NCBI GenBank assembly: GCA_965216025.1
Contig: CBDCEX010000017.1
Coordinates: 558,001-622,000 of the forward strand
Direction: 5' to 3'
Source of the DNA: JADFQT01 sp965216025
Lineage (GTDB): Bacteria; Chloroflexota; Dehalococcoidia; Lucifugimonadales; UBA3495
DNA length: 64,000 nt
Part shown: piece after piece, positions 17,538 to 27,374 of the stretch
How positions within the stretch are numbered: position 1 is the first letter of the stretch
Layout: every line of letters starts with the position of its first letter
Notes under the pieces: model-generated
What the model saw: the letters and a program-made list of their open reading frames with translations, nothing else
The model's database searches: none
What the model was told of the DNA's origin: nothing
Position numbers and translations under genes: made by a program

Positions 17538-19085
17538 CTAGGTCTCCACGAAGGCACGGTTACTGCGATGGCCGGGGGATACACCCAGGCCAAGCCGGCT
17601 CCCGGGGTAATGGTCGTTCACCTGGGAGCGGGACTCGCCCAATGTATGGGACAGCTAATCAATGTGTGGACGGGCAGCCTGCCGGTGGTCGTGATAACCT
17701 TCGCCGGCGACACCGGCAGTTTCGCAGATAGGATAAGCCTCGACCTCAGCCACAATGCAGGCCCAACCGCCATCAGTGCCTCCATGACCAAGGCCAGTTG
17801 GGTAGTTATTGAACCTGAGGGATTGCCGGCAGCCGTTGAGCGCGCACTACGGGTCGCCATGACGCCGCCGGTCGGCCCGGTACATCTGGCGGTTTATGAT
17901 CGGCTGCTGGGCCCGAATCAGTTCAGCGCAAACATAATTGAAGGGGATCTGCCTGATATCCGCGCGGGCTACCCATCCGATAGCGATGTAGAGCGAATCG
18001 CTCAAGCTTTGCGCGATGCCAAACGCCCCCTCCTTTACACCGGCGACGGCATCTGGAAAAGCGGGGCTAACGCCGAGGTTACTGCCCTCGCCGAGCGCTT
18101 CGGTATGCCAGTCGTGGGTGAACTGCGTGGCATCTCGATCAAACATCCACTCCACTGTGGTGGGTGCCGCCTGGAGCAGGCCGGCGATATCGACCCGGAT
18201 CTCATCCTCTGTTTTGGTGTCCGGCACAACGGCAGCGGCACTGCTGACGACTACGCTGCCTTTTTCAACGCAGAGCGCGTCATCGCCGTAGGCCCAGACG
18301 TTGAAAATCTCCAAAATATACCCGGCTTAGACTTGGCGGTCCTGGCAGACGAGAAACGCACAGCCCAGCGCCTCATCGACGTATCCGACTCCTCTCGGGA
18401 TGAACTGGCCGACCGCCGCGCGTGGGCCAGGGAAGAGGCCGCCTCACTCCGCGCCCGGCGGCGGGACGCTGCTCGATCGGTCGTCCAACAACCGGGCAAG
18501 GTACGTCCTTACGTACTCGCCGACGCCCTGGACCAGACCCTCGAAAAATTTGGCGGAGGCTTGGTAACCATCGAGCAATTTGCCGTATCTCAAGACATTC
18601 TTGAAAACACCGGCGATGCTGGTAATAACGAATAAATTAGACCCGCCGGAGGCTCGGAAGGCTACGGTATGGGTGCAGCTATCGGAGCGAAACTTGGCGC
18701 TCCCGAAAAGCCAGTCGTGGGCCTGGTCGGAGACGGCTCCCTCTATTACTCCGACTCGGCCCTTTGGACGGCGGCCAGCCACGGCATCCCGGTGCTTTAC
18801 ATAATCTCCAACAACGGGGCCTATGGGATTGTTGCTGGGGCCTTTGGAGGTGCCGATGCGGAGATGAAACGGACCGGCGAATACCGGGGCGTCGTTCTCG
18901 ACAACATAGATCCGGTCAAACTCGCGGAAGGCTTCGGCGTCGAGGGTATGGACGCCACCGACGAATCAAAAATTGCCGGCGCCATTGAACACGGGCTTAA
19001 AACGGTTGAGGAAGAGAAGCGTCCCTTCCTGCTAAGGGATTGTCACGAAATAATTAGTTCAATTGAGCAGCGCAACGCGGGGTAG
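17538..19085 (+). pseudogene. Thiamine-diphosphate enzyme, 3' part: in-frame stop and IS-truncated end
   Basis: Continues the frame of 14559-14712 (LHEGTVTAMAGG, HLGAGLAQCMGQL) through the central domain (RDAKRPLLYTGDG). The PP domain has the ThDP motif GDGSLYYSD...NN (near 18730-18810). TAA at 18633-18635 interrupts NNE/IRPAGGSEGYGMGAA without changing frame, a nonsense mutation. The last codons (after PFLL, from about 19033) belong to the inverted repeat of the ISAzo13 element, so the natural C-terminus is lost. It would have been a decarboxylase or ligase of the acetolactate synthase/benzoylformate decarboxylase type acting on a 2-keto acid. Three independent lesions make it certainly inactive. 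Confidence 0.9.
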
Positions 19086-20333
19086 CAGCGAATAATTCCA
19101 TTCACCATGGAAAGAGTCTCTACGCAAATAGATGGCTTCGAGTTCGTCGTCCGATACGGTGCGCCCGGCCGGGTATCGGTTGGTGTCCAGTTGGCTCTGA
19201 ACCCGCAGCCCCGTCCGGGTCGTGGTCGCCCCGATCAAGTTCACCACCACCTCGTGGCTCACCAGCGGCTTTCCGCGCCAGTTCTGACTGATCGCGGAGA
19301 ACAAGCGGTGTTCGATCTTGTTCCACTTGCTGGTCCCTGGTGGGAGGTGGCACACGTCGATTTCAAGGCCCGTCTCATCCGCCAATTTCTGCAACTCCAG
19401 CTTCCACAAGCGGAGCCGATACCCATTGCTGCCGCCCGCGTCGGCCGTTATCAGCAGCCGAGTGGCGCTCGGGTAGAGCGCCTGCCCCATGCCGCGCCAC
19501 CAACGCCGGATGCTCTCGACGGCAAAAGCAGCCGTATCGTGGTCCGTCCCCACACTGACCCAGGCCTCGTTCTGGGCGATATCGTACACCCCATAAGGAC
19601 TGACCCGGCCCAGATCCGGAATCAGGAAGTCATGCACCAGCACTTGCTCCGGCGCTCCCTTGGGACGCAACTCCCGCCCACCGTTCTTGAAGGGCCCCAC
19701 CAGTTCCTTCTTCTTCGTGTCCACGGAGATCACCGGCTCTCCCAGGGAGAGTTGCAGTTGCACCGCCCGGTCCAAGTGCTCAAACTGGGCGTTGCGGTCC
19801 GGGTGTTCCGTCCCCGCCAGGGTCTTGCGATTGGCTTGCAAGCTATAGCCCATGTCGTGGAGCAGTTCGGCGACCATGCGATGGCTGACTTGGTGCCCTT
19901 GGCGCTTCAATGCCACCGCCAGTTGACGCACGCTCTTGCAGGTCCAGCGCAGCGGGGACTCGGGATCCCCACGGCTGGTCGGCTCCACCAGCCGGTCCAA
20001 GTCCTCGCGCAAGCTCGGGTCATGCTCGACGGTGCGCTTCCGGCCGCCTCCAGGATGGCGGATGCGGCCCTTCGCGGCCCCTACGGCCGGCTGGCCCAAC
20101 TCCCGTATGCCGCGGCGAATCGTCCCGCGAGAAGCTCCGGTGGCCCTTGCAACCGCTGCCTGGCCACCACGCCCGGCCGCCGACGCCTCAGCGGCAAGCA
20201 CCAGCCGCCGCACCCGCTCGTCCACAACGGGGGCAATCGCTTGGTAACGAGCTTGAATCGCTCCTTCAACTATCACCCATTAAGTATAGCTGAGCATGTA
20301 GTAAAGAACAAGTTATTTCGTGACAGTACCTTA
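19033..20333 (-). mobile_element. ISAzo13-family insertion sequence
   Basis: Imperfect inverted repeats lie at 19033-19060 and 20306-20333. Their inner 20 bases, TGTCACGAAATAA plus seven more, match at 18 of 20 positions. They frame an intact transposase. A target duplication is not obvious. The left end overwrote the C-terminus of the ThDP-enzyme gene. Confidence 0.82.
19059..20276 (-). CDS. ISAzo13-family transposase
   Basis: A 405-residue protein. The N-terminal HTH region (GGQAAVARATGASRGTIRRG) is followed by the family-typical VDTKKKELVGPFKNGGREL, TADAGGSNGYRLRLWK and LPPGTSKWNKIEHRLFS, which hold the DDE catalytic residues. Length and motifs are complete, so it may be active. It is the only intact transposase in the 14.7-20.3 kb insertion cluster. 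Confidence 0.93.
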   Translation of the reverse strand: MIVEGAIQARYQAIAPVVDERVRRLVLAAEASAAGRGGQAAVARATGASRGTIRRGIRELGQPAVGAAKGRIRHPGGGRKRTVEHDPSLREDLDRLVEPTSRGDPESPLRWTCKSVRQLAVALKRQGHQVSHRMVAELLHDMGYSLQANRKTLAGTEHPDRNAQFEHLDRAVQLQLSLGEPVISVDTKKKELVGPFKNGGRELRPKGAPEQVLVHDFLIPDLGRVSPYGVYDIAQNEAWVSVGTDHDTAAFAVESIRRWWRGMGQALYPSATRLLITADAGGSNGYRLRLWKLELQKLADETGLEIDVCHLPPGTSKWNKIEHRLFSAISQNWRGKPLVSHEVVVNLIGATTTRTGLRVQSQLDTNRYPAGRTVSDDELEAIYLRRDSFHGEWNYSLLPRVALLN

Positions 20334-20540
20334 ATGTCCATCTACCCCTCGGCTTGCCTGAAGGCGGACGCCCCGAAGCGCCGTATAACCTCAAAGACGA
20401 TCTGAGCTAATTTGCGCGTCCTACTCTTGGTCACGCACCAGGAATTCAAAGCCACAGGTAGGGCTCGACGAGGACGGTAGGGTCGATGGTTCCTCCAAGG
20501 AAGGAGCAGCGGGGCCCGTATATCGTCCTGGCTGCTCTCG

Positions 20541-21968
20541 TTAGTTGTGTCCTTCGGCTTTGTAATCTCTCTCAATGTTTGGCCGAAGGTTGTGCCACTG
20601 GGTGTTCTGCTCAAATGTATGCCCCAATTGGCAGAGCAACGGCTCGGAAAGGTGCTTCCCCACGAACTGGATGCTGAGGGGCAGTCCGTCGCTGGTCTGG
20701 CCACAAGGCAAGGATATGGTAGGAGCGCCGCTGAAATCGAAGGGCACCGTGAATCGACCCCAATCGGGGAGGTCCTGTAAAAATGTCGGCCCGTACATTT
20801 CCTCCAAAGTAATGGAGGGGTAGTCATAGTGGGGCAACCGATGGCGTCAATATTCTCGAAGACGTTGTTCAACAGGCCGTGGCAGGCCGAGCGAACATTA
20901 TTAGCCTTGGCATATTCGGCCCCGGTGACCGCCGCGCCCATATCCAACCAGGCTTGAAACCACGGGCCGTAATCTTCCCGGCGTGAAGGGTAAGTTGCCT
21001 CGTGGGCAGCCACCGCCTCCACAGCGCAAAGCACTACCCATGCCTCCATGTAGTCACTGGTATCGGGCATTTGTATCGGGACTACCACGGCGCCCAGTCC
21101 CTCCAGCATCCGGATTCCCGCCAACACACTTTCCACCAACCGGGGGTCAGTATTTCCAGAGATGTACTCTTCGTCCAGGCCGATTCGGAGACCGCGGACA
21201 CCTTGGTCGATTCCCTCCAACATGTCAGGCACCGGAGCGGGCAAAGACGTGGGGTCGTTGGGGTCCAGCCCGGCTATGGCCTGAAGCATAATTCCGGCGT
21301 CGGCTGCGCTGCGAGTCATGGGGCCAATATGGTCCAGGGATTCGGCCAAGGCCAGCACCCCATAGCGGCTAACCCTCCCCCAGGTGGGCTTGATCCCCAC
21401 TATGCCGCAGGCAGCAGAAGGTAATCTGATGGACCCGCCGGTATCGCTGCCCAACGAGCCGTAGCACAGCCCAGCTGACGTGGCCACGCCCGAACCGCTG
21501 GAAGAGGCCCCGCTCCAGAGGTTGGCACCCCAGGGGTTTACCGGCACCTGAAACTCGGGGTTGTAACCAGCCATGGCGCCCTCGGCGAGGTTGAGTTTGC
21601 CCAGGATGATCGCACCGGCCGCGTTCAGCTTCTGCACCACCGTGGAGTCAAAATCCGGGACGTGGCCCATTAAAGCTTTGGTGGCGCCCATTGTGGCCAC
21701 GCCCTTCGTGAAGCACAGGTCCTTGACGGCGATGGGCACGCCGTGGAGGGAGCCCAAATAGTTTCCGGCGGCAATGGCCCGCTCCGCAGCTTGGGCGGAT
21801 GCCCTAGCCTGCTCGCCCATGACCGTAGCGTAGCTCTTATACTGGGAGTCCTGCTCTTGAATACGGGTGAGCATCGCTTCCGTCACTTCCACGGGCGATA
21901 GCGCTTTCGCCTTAATGAGGGTTGCCAATTCGCTGATCGTTTTGAAGTGCAGAGGCGTCTCGCTCATT
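20541..21968 (-). pseudogene. Amidase signature family, frameshifted near the C-terminus
   Basis: ATG 21968 follows GAGGGAG. The frame shows the amidase core: AVKDLCFTKGVATMG (lysine), SGASSSGSG, and GSDTGGSIRLPSAACG (nucleophile serine). At about 20835, after NIDAIGCPT, the frame slips by one base. The true C-terminus (HYDYPSITLEEMYGP, SLPCGQTSDGLPLSIQFVG) follows in the neighbouring frame to 20541. Without the slip it would be about 475 residues, normal for the family. The slip could be a real mutation or a sequence error; everything else is conserved. Confidence 0.85.
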
Positions 21969-22255
21969 GGTAGTCTCCCTCGAGCTTGCCCGGATGAACC
22001 TTCAAGGCTTGAGCCGCAGCCATCAGCGGGGCCAGCCCATGCCGACTTCTGGTGCCATCCTTCAAGAACCCAAAGCTGACGCTGGGACTGAAGCCGAGCA
22101 TGAGTCATGTTATCAACAATTCGGTTCATGTGCCATAAAAGACAGGCGACCGAATTGGACTGGTCGTAGGGCTGTTTGGTCATATCCTTGTCCGATAGCC
22201 TTTTCATGGCGTCGTTTACCATGCTCCAGTACCCAATCGCCGCGTCGGCTGCCTC
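21969..22255 (-). pseudogene. DinB-family (DinB_2/DUF664) fragment
   Basis: In frame with and directly upstream of the amidase, the segment YDQSNSVACLLWHMNRIVDN and QLWVLEGWHQK matches the conserved WHMxRxxD and GWxxK pattern of DinB-like four-helix proteins. The rest of the domain (normally about 160 residues) is missing, so this is a remnant cut by a deletion. Confidence 0.45.
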
Positions 22256-22259
22256 CACA

Positions 22260-22495
22260 CCAGCTCCAAAGCTTGTTTCCCCGACGTTTGGGAAAAGATA
22301 GTGGTAGCCATGGCGACTCCCCCCGGAGATCTGCGGACCGAGCGCATGGTTGAGATCTTCGATTTCACTTACGACGAGTTCATATTCATACCCTTCATTG
22401 AGGTGCAGTTGATTTACGGCATGGCCGAGAACCTGGATTGGGAGCCGCTTTACGCGCCCAGACTTCGGGCGAACACCATGAAGTTCACCAAGTAG
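22260..22495 (+). pseudogene. C-terminal fragment of a family 5 extracellular solute-binding protein
   Basis: The reading PDVWEKIVVAMATPPGDLRT and TYDEFIFIPFIEVQLIYGMA, with LDWEPLYAPRLRANTMKFTK before the stop, has the end-of-protein pattern of peptide/nickel ABC transporter binding proteins (inference from recall). No upstream part survives, because the opposite strand holds the DinB relic. A GC-rich hairpin follows the stop. Confidence 0.5.
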
Positions 22496-22517
22496 GTCCC
22501 CTTCCAAGTGTAAGCCC

Positions 22518-22544
22518 CCGCGCCCCGGATCTTCCGGGGCGCGG
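22518..22544. terminator. GC-rich hairpin after the solute-binding-protein relic
   Basis: CCGCGCCCCGG and CCGGGGCGCGG form a perfect 11-bp stem with loop ATCTT. The tail is TGTTGC, so it is a weak terminator on the plus strand. Confidence 0.5.
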
Positions 22545-22660
22545 TGTTGCATCTGCTCTGTAACCAGCTGGGTCTAGGCAGGCCCCTGCAAGGCGAGGCA
22601 ACTCCCTCAGCCGCTTGACCTCCGGCACTTCCTTGGACCCGAATCGCCATGCCTATTCGC

Positions 22661-24041
22661 GAAACTGTTCAGAGTTGAGGGGAAGTGAGCAACCGGCGGC
22701 ATTCCAGGAGGGGATTGAGACCTCTGGCCCGCCAGGTGCCAAAGAGGGATGCCAAGGTCATCTTGCTGTCGGTGCCCTGCCCTGAGCGGGTGCCGCCGCT
22801 GATCTTGCGACTGGTTACCAGATGCCGCAGGCTCCGCTCGGCGGCGTTGTTGTCTGAGGGCACGGCTGGGTCCGACACGAAGACAAACAGTTCCTTGATG
22901 AACCGTTCCATGCGCCGGCAGAGCTTGGCCTGAACCGCCAGGGGATCTTTAAGGAAAGGCCGTGCCAAGACCATTAGTTTCTCCTCCAGCATTAGCTGGG
23001 TGCGATGGCCTGGCTGGGCTCGGGGAAGGACCGAGGCCTTGGCCTCCGTGTAGACCTGGTGAACCGCCTCGGCCCACTGAGCCAGCCCAGCGTCTTCTGG
23101 GTACAACCCTTTCAGGTCATGGATATCCCGCAGCAGATGAGCCCAGCACCGTTGCTTCAGGCCCGGGTAGTGGTTATAGGCGGCGTAGAAATCACTGACC
23201 AACACTCCGCTGAAGGAGGAATCCAGCACCTCATCCACCACCCCCTTATCCCGACCCCGACGCAGGAAGTATTGTTCGCTGGGAGTGCTGAAGGTCCAAA
23301 CATAGCCGTTGCTCCCGTCCTGGCGCCAGCCGGTTTCGTCGCCCTGCACCACGGGACTGGCGCGGACTTGCTCGAGCACCTCTCGCACCGCCGTCTCAGC
23401 CTGACGGGCTACTCCATGGACGGCCTGGACGATGGCACCAACACTCAGGTGCAACTGATGGACGGTCTCCAGGTACCATTGGATGATTCTTATGGGCAAC
23501 CGTCCCTCCTCCCGCAGGGTCACCATCAGGCTTACCAGATTGACCCCCAGGCGCTGCTGGCCCAGAACCACCCCCTGCAGGGCCTCTTTGGGCAGCCGGC
23601 GCCGCTGGCATACCGGACAGATGCGGGCTACCAGGGCGTGCTCGGTCACTTCTACCGGAGCCACCGGTAGCTCAATGACTTCCCGAGTTCGCTGTACCCA
23701 TCCGCCGTTCAGGTGAGTCCCGCAGTCGGGACAGACCGCCACGGCGGCGCGGCTTTCTGGGCACCTTTTTCTCCGGCGCTTGCCGGCTGGAGTGCGGCTG
23801 ATTACCCGGCATCCCCGACGACCCGCGCCGGTTGGGACGGGATTCCAGAACCCCAATCCGCCTTTGCAAATCGGCAATGACTGCCCGCTGGCCGGCAATT
23901 ATCTCCAGCAGAGTTTCGCGACTCGCCGCGTTCAAGTCTAGTTCAGTGTCCACCTCCCTGGTATGCCACAACTCCCCCGGCCATGCCAGCGTTTTTCCAA
24001 CGGCTTTGAGCCAATTCACCTCATCAAGTCTGAACAGTTAC
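22661..24041 (-). mobile_element. IS66-family insertion sequence, copy A (defective)
   Basis: An 8-bp duplication CTATTCGC (22653-22660 and 24042-24049) frames ends GAAACTGTTCAGA...TCTGAACAGTTAC. It is nearly identical to copy B (30819-32249) but 50 bp shorter, from a deletion near 23742 between the zinc-finger and linker regions. Confidence 0.93.
22669..24019 (-). pseudogene. IS66 transposase, copy A, broken by a 50-bp deletion
   Basis: The N-terminus starts at 24019 (MNWLKAVGKTLAWPGEL) but leaves frame at the 50-bp deletion (about 23742). The rest, from VCPDCGTHL to the end at 22669, is intact in another frame and identical to copy B at almost every residue. It includes GDETGWR, VSDFYAAY and SDNNAAERSLR. 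Confidence 0.92.
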
Positions 24042-24281
24042 CTATTCGCCGATAGGGTCACCTTTCCCTCTGTCCTGTGGTAACCTAGCCATTGAAGGAC
24101 ATTGCCCGCGAAGAAACAGCCCCCACTATGTTGGCGATGGTTCAGGAGATTGCCCAGGAGATTGGCGCGTCTGGAGCGGGATTGGCCTAAAAGCCACCTT
24201 CCTAGGGGTCGCGGCCATCCTTGTTAGGCCTGAATCAACCGCAGCGATGCGCCTCAAACAACGCCGCCGGGAGGATGATCC

Positions 24282-25246
24282 ATGAAAATCATGATGAACG
24301 CCGCCTTGGACGAGCTAACCGACGAGCAACGCCAGCGAGTCCAGGCCGTCTCCGAAGAGAACCAGATCGTAGTGGCGCGGACCCGCGAGGAGCAGCTCGT
24401 CCAAGCGCCCGACGTGGACATCATCTTCGGCTCCTTCAATCGATTCCTCTTTGACGCCGCCAAGCAGCTGAAGTGGGTGCAGACTGAGAGCGCCGGCATC
24501 GACACCATCCTGTTCGATGAGTTCGTGGCGAGCGCCATCGTCCTCACCAGCGCCAAAGGTACGGTGGGCACCCATTTGGCCGACCACTCCTGGGCCCTTC
24601 TGCTGGGTCTTTTGCGGGGCATCGGCCGGGCCGTGCGCGAGCGCACTTGGGAGAACCGCATGTCCATCCGCAGCGAAACGTGGGAGGTGGAGGGCAAGAC
24701 TTTGGGGATTATCGGCCTGGGTGGCACCGGCGTAGAGGTGGCGCGGCGGGCCGCCGGCTTCGGCATGGAAGTGATCGCCATCGACCCCGAGGAGGTGCCC
24801 AGGCCGGAATTCGTGCGGGAGGTCTGGAAGCCTGATCGCTTCTACGACCTACTGGAGCAGTCGGATGCGGTCTCCGTGTGCTGCCCCCTTACCGGCCAGA
24901 CCCGCGACTTGTTTGACCGGGAGGCCTTCCGCCGTATGCGGCCCCACTCCCTACTGGTTAACGTCACCAGAGGCCCCATCATCGATACGGAGGCCCTACT
25001 AGAGGCCCTGAACCAAGGGCTCATCCGCGGCGCCGGGCTGGATGTCACGCCCGAGGAGCCATTACACGCCGACAGCCCCCTCTGGGACCACCCGCACGCC
25101 ATCATGGAGCCGCCATTACGCCCCACGCCTCGGGCGGTTCGCCCATCCGACTGGACCGGTCCATCGACCTGTTCTGCGAGAACCTGCGCCGCTTTACCGA
25201 TGGCCGGCCGCTCCTGAGCGTCATCGACAAACAAAAGGGCTATTAA
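24282..25246 (+). pseudogene. D-2-hydroxyacid dehydrogenase, frameshifted before the catalytic His
   Basis: ATG 24282 follows GGGAGGATG. The protein shows the NAD motif GLGGTG, the catalytic arginine in NVTRGPIID and glutamate in TPEEP. At about 25110 one base is missing: the read continues EPPLRPTPRAV, while the neighbouring frame gives ITPHASGGSPIRLD and runs to a natural stop at 25246. The catalytic histidine (TPH) lies beyond the slip, so the read product would be inactive. The remaining match suggests a recent mutation or a sequence error. It is a diverged paralogue of the gene at 2423. Confidence 0.85.
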
Positions 25247-25398
25247 GAAAGCGATGGATACCCTTCGAGGGGAGACGTCCCCTCCTGGGGGCAAGCTAAT
25301 CTTTCAGGTCTTTGATGCTCTGGCCGAGTTCGAGCCAAATCCCATTGGTAACCGCACTTAGAGGGTGTGTCCAAATCATCGATTGGCCGGGTAGGGGT

Positions 25399-25474
25399 GT
25401 ATTCGTCATTCCGGCCTGCGCCGGAATGACGTGCCGGGAATTATCCTATGCCCGAAAATCTTTGAACACAGGCT
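25399..25474. repeat. Dispersed repeat, copy 1
   Basis: About 64 bases from CGGCCTGCGCCGGAAT onward (25411-25474) match 26910-26974 with few differences. Both end with CTTTGAAC.CAGGCT, and both are preceded by GTATTCGTCA, directly here and about 60 bases upstream in copy 2. It lies between the frameshifted dehydrogenase and the BNR propeller. Confidence 0.7.
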
Positions 25475-25525
25475 ACAAGACCGGTGATGGGGATCCATAT
25501 GCCATCCCCGTCGTCCTCGCCCCCT

Positions 25526-26497
25526 TTACTTGCTGGGCACCCAGGCCAGGGCCCGGACCTCGGTAAACTCCTTTTTCAGCTTCTCCCAGCTGTCGCCCCC
25601 GTCGTGGCTGCGGTACAGCTCGCTATAGACGCTGTTGGCCAGGATCAGGTTAGGGTCCGCCGAATGAGTGGCGAAGTTCCAAAGGGGCGAGTTAGGTTCC
25701 ACGGGTAAGGGCCGGGTCTCCCAAGACCTGCCGCCATCGGTGGAGCGCTGAATGGTACCGGTATTGCCGATGGCGGCGTCTCCGTTGGCCGCAAAAAGCA
25801 CTTGGGGGTTATCGGGCTTGACCGCAATCCACCGGCAGTAGGGCATGGGAAAGGACGAGGTGACTGCCAGGGACTGGAAAGTCTCCCCATCATCTTGGCT
25901 GGCAAATATCTCCCGGGGAGTGCTTACCAGCACGGTCTTCTGCTCGCCCAGGCTGTAGGCCATGCCGTGGATGTCTGGATTGGTGATGCCGGCATCCAGC
26001 TGGGCCCAGGTGTCGCCGCCGTCCCGGCTGCGGTACACTCCGTCGATTTCCACCCCGGCCAGCACGGTGCCCCGGTCCTCCGGGTCCACCAGCATAGCGG
26101 TGACTCGGGGTGAGCCGATGGCGCATTCTTGAGCCATTGTCGCTGCCAGCTTCTGCCAGCTCTTACCACCATCCCGAGAGCGAAAAACGAAGGGGGGACT
26201 GGTGCCTGCGAACACAGTGTCGGAGTCTGACGCATCCACGGCAATCGACCAGATATTCAGCCCCTCCATGGGTGAGTCCAGCTTCACCCAACTGTTGCCC
26301 GCGTCCTCGCTGCGATAGATCCCGTTATTGGAACCCGCGTAGACTACGCTGGGGTTTTGGGGGTCGCTGGCCAGGGCCCGAACCTGTGATTCACCCGGGA
26401 AGGGGTCGCGGATGCGGCTCCAGTTCTCGCCGCCATCGGGACTTTGGAAAAGTCCCGCACCGGTGGTTCCCACTAGAATGCTGTAATTCCCTGCCAT
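25526..26497 (-). CDS. BNR/Asp-box repeat beta-propeller protein (sialidase/Ycf48-like)
   Basis: ATG 26497 is chosen because AAGGAGG lies 8 nt upstream; 12 earlier codons are open but have no ribosome site. The 323-residue product carries seven Asp-box motifs of type S-x-D-x-G-x-x-W: SPDGGENW, SEDAGNSW, SRDGGKSW, SRDGGDTW, SQDDGETF, STDGGRSW and SHDGGDSW. These mark the turns of a beta-propeller. No signal peptide is seen. Such proteins bind or hydrolyse glycans, or act as assembly factors; the actual role is unknown. It is monocistronic. Confidence 0.85.
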   Translation of the reverse strand: MAGNYSILVGTTGAGLFQSPDGGENWSRIRDPFPGESQVRALASDPQNPSVVYAGSNNGIYRSEDAGNSWVKLDSPMEGLNIWSIAVDASDSDTVFAGTSPPFVFRSRDGGKSWQKLAATMAQECAIGSPRVTAMLVDPEDRGTVLAGVEIDGVYRSRDGGDTWAQLDAGITNPDIHGMAYSLGEQKTVLVSTPREIFASQDDGETFQSLAVTSSFPMPYCRWIAVKPDNPQVLFAANGDAAIGNTGTIQRSTDGGRSWETRPLPVEPNSPLWNFATHSADPNLILANSVYSELYRSHDGGDSWEKLKKEFTEVRALAWVPSK

Positions 26498-26837
26498 CAC
26501 CAAATCCTCCTTAGTTGGACTTATCGGTACCACTAATTTACCGCTCTATCATAAGGCAGGTTGACACAGATTGCCAGATTATGCCGGATAGAGGCACTGA
26601 ACAGAGGAATCAGTCCTATATATGAGATTAGACAGTGCTTTTACGTCGCTGCTCCGGCAATTGGAGGCTTCACCCTCATATCGCCGAGGCCCTCGACGAG
26701 CTCCGGTCTGTCCGGCTTATCATGTCGCCAAGAACCTCTCTGCGTAACCGATAATGTCGCCATCGCTATTAGCCCATAGTGCCGGCGGCTGGGCGGCCTG
26801 AGAGCCTGTGACAAAAGCATCGATGGGCCTGTGGCGG

Positions 26838-26974
26838 CGTATTCGTCACTCCCGCGAAAGCCGGAGCCCAGATGCCGCCCTTTGGTTGATGGGCAGATGA
26901 CGCTGGATTCTGGCCTGCGCCGGAATAACGTGCCGGGAATCATACTATGCCCGGATATCTTTGAACCCAGGCTC
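26838..26974. repeat. Dispersed repeat, copy 2
   Basis: Contains GTATTCGTCA, then about 60 extra bases, then the 64-base block shared with 25411-25474. The remaining 26534-26837 has no supported gene. Confidence 0.65.
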
Positions 26975-27195
26975 TAAGGTCCATGTAAAGGCTGAGCTAT
27001 GCCACAACGCGTGCAGTATTCTTCTCCCCAGTCATGCTGAAGCCGGTTGCGATTGGCGCCACATCGTTGACACACACCATACTGAAAGCAGATGTGGTGG
27101 TCGTGCGGTTGTTGGCCGGACTCATCTTGCCAATATTCCCAGTTCTCAAACCGGTGTGCGCCAAAGGAACACAGGATTCTGGCCGGCTTAGGCAT
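26974..27195 (-). CDS. Small zinc-ribbon-like protein, unknown function
   Basis: 73 residues starting at ATG 27195 after GGAAGGAG. It has two Cys-x2-Cys pairs, GVCQRCGANRN and EYCTRCGIAQ, spaced as in a small zinc ribbon, with a conserved-looking HDWGE between them. An N-terminal C9 and H44/H45-type residues could add ligands. A cytoplasmic metal-binding or nucleic-acid-binding role is possible. I do not know a named family. It is divergent from the alpha/beta hydrolase at 27375. Confidence 0.65.
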   Translation of the reverse strand: MPKPARILCSFGAHRFENWEYWQDESGQQPHDHHICFQYGVCQRCGANRNRLQHDWGEEYCTRCGIAQPLHGP

Positions 27196-27374
27196 TGGTC
27201 CAACTCCTTCCGCTGAAGATCGGGCGATGACGCACCCTTGAATTTAGAAGGATTATATTCCGGTCTGGTCGACGGTGTGCTGGCGGGAGCAACTCCCCTT
27301 CTTGCCACTTTTCCCTGAGGAGGATAGGATGGGTCCCGAATAATCAACCCTTTTTCCAGGGTCAGGAGCGAAAT

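Noticed and set aside
19107..20405. Plus-strand frame of 432 codons opposite the ISAzo13 transposase
   Set aside because: Antisense shadow of an intact transposase.
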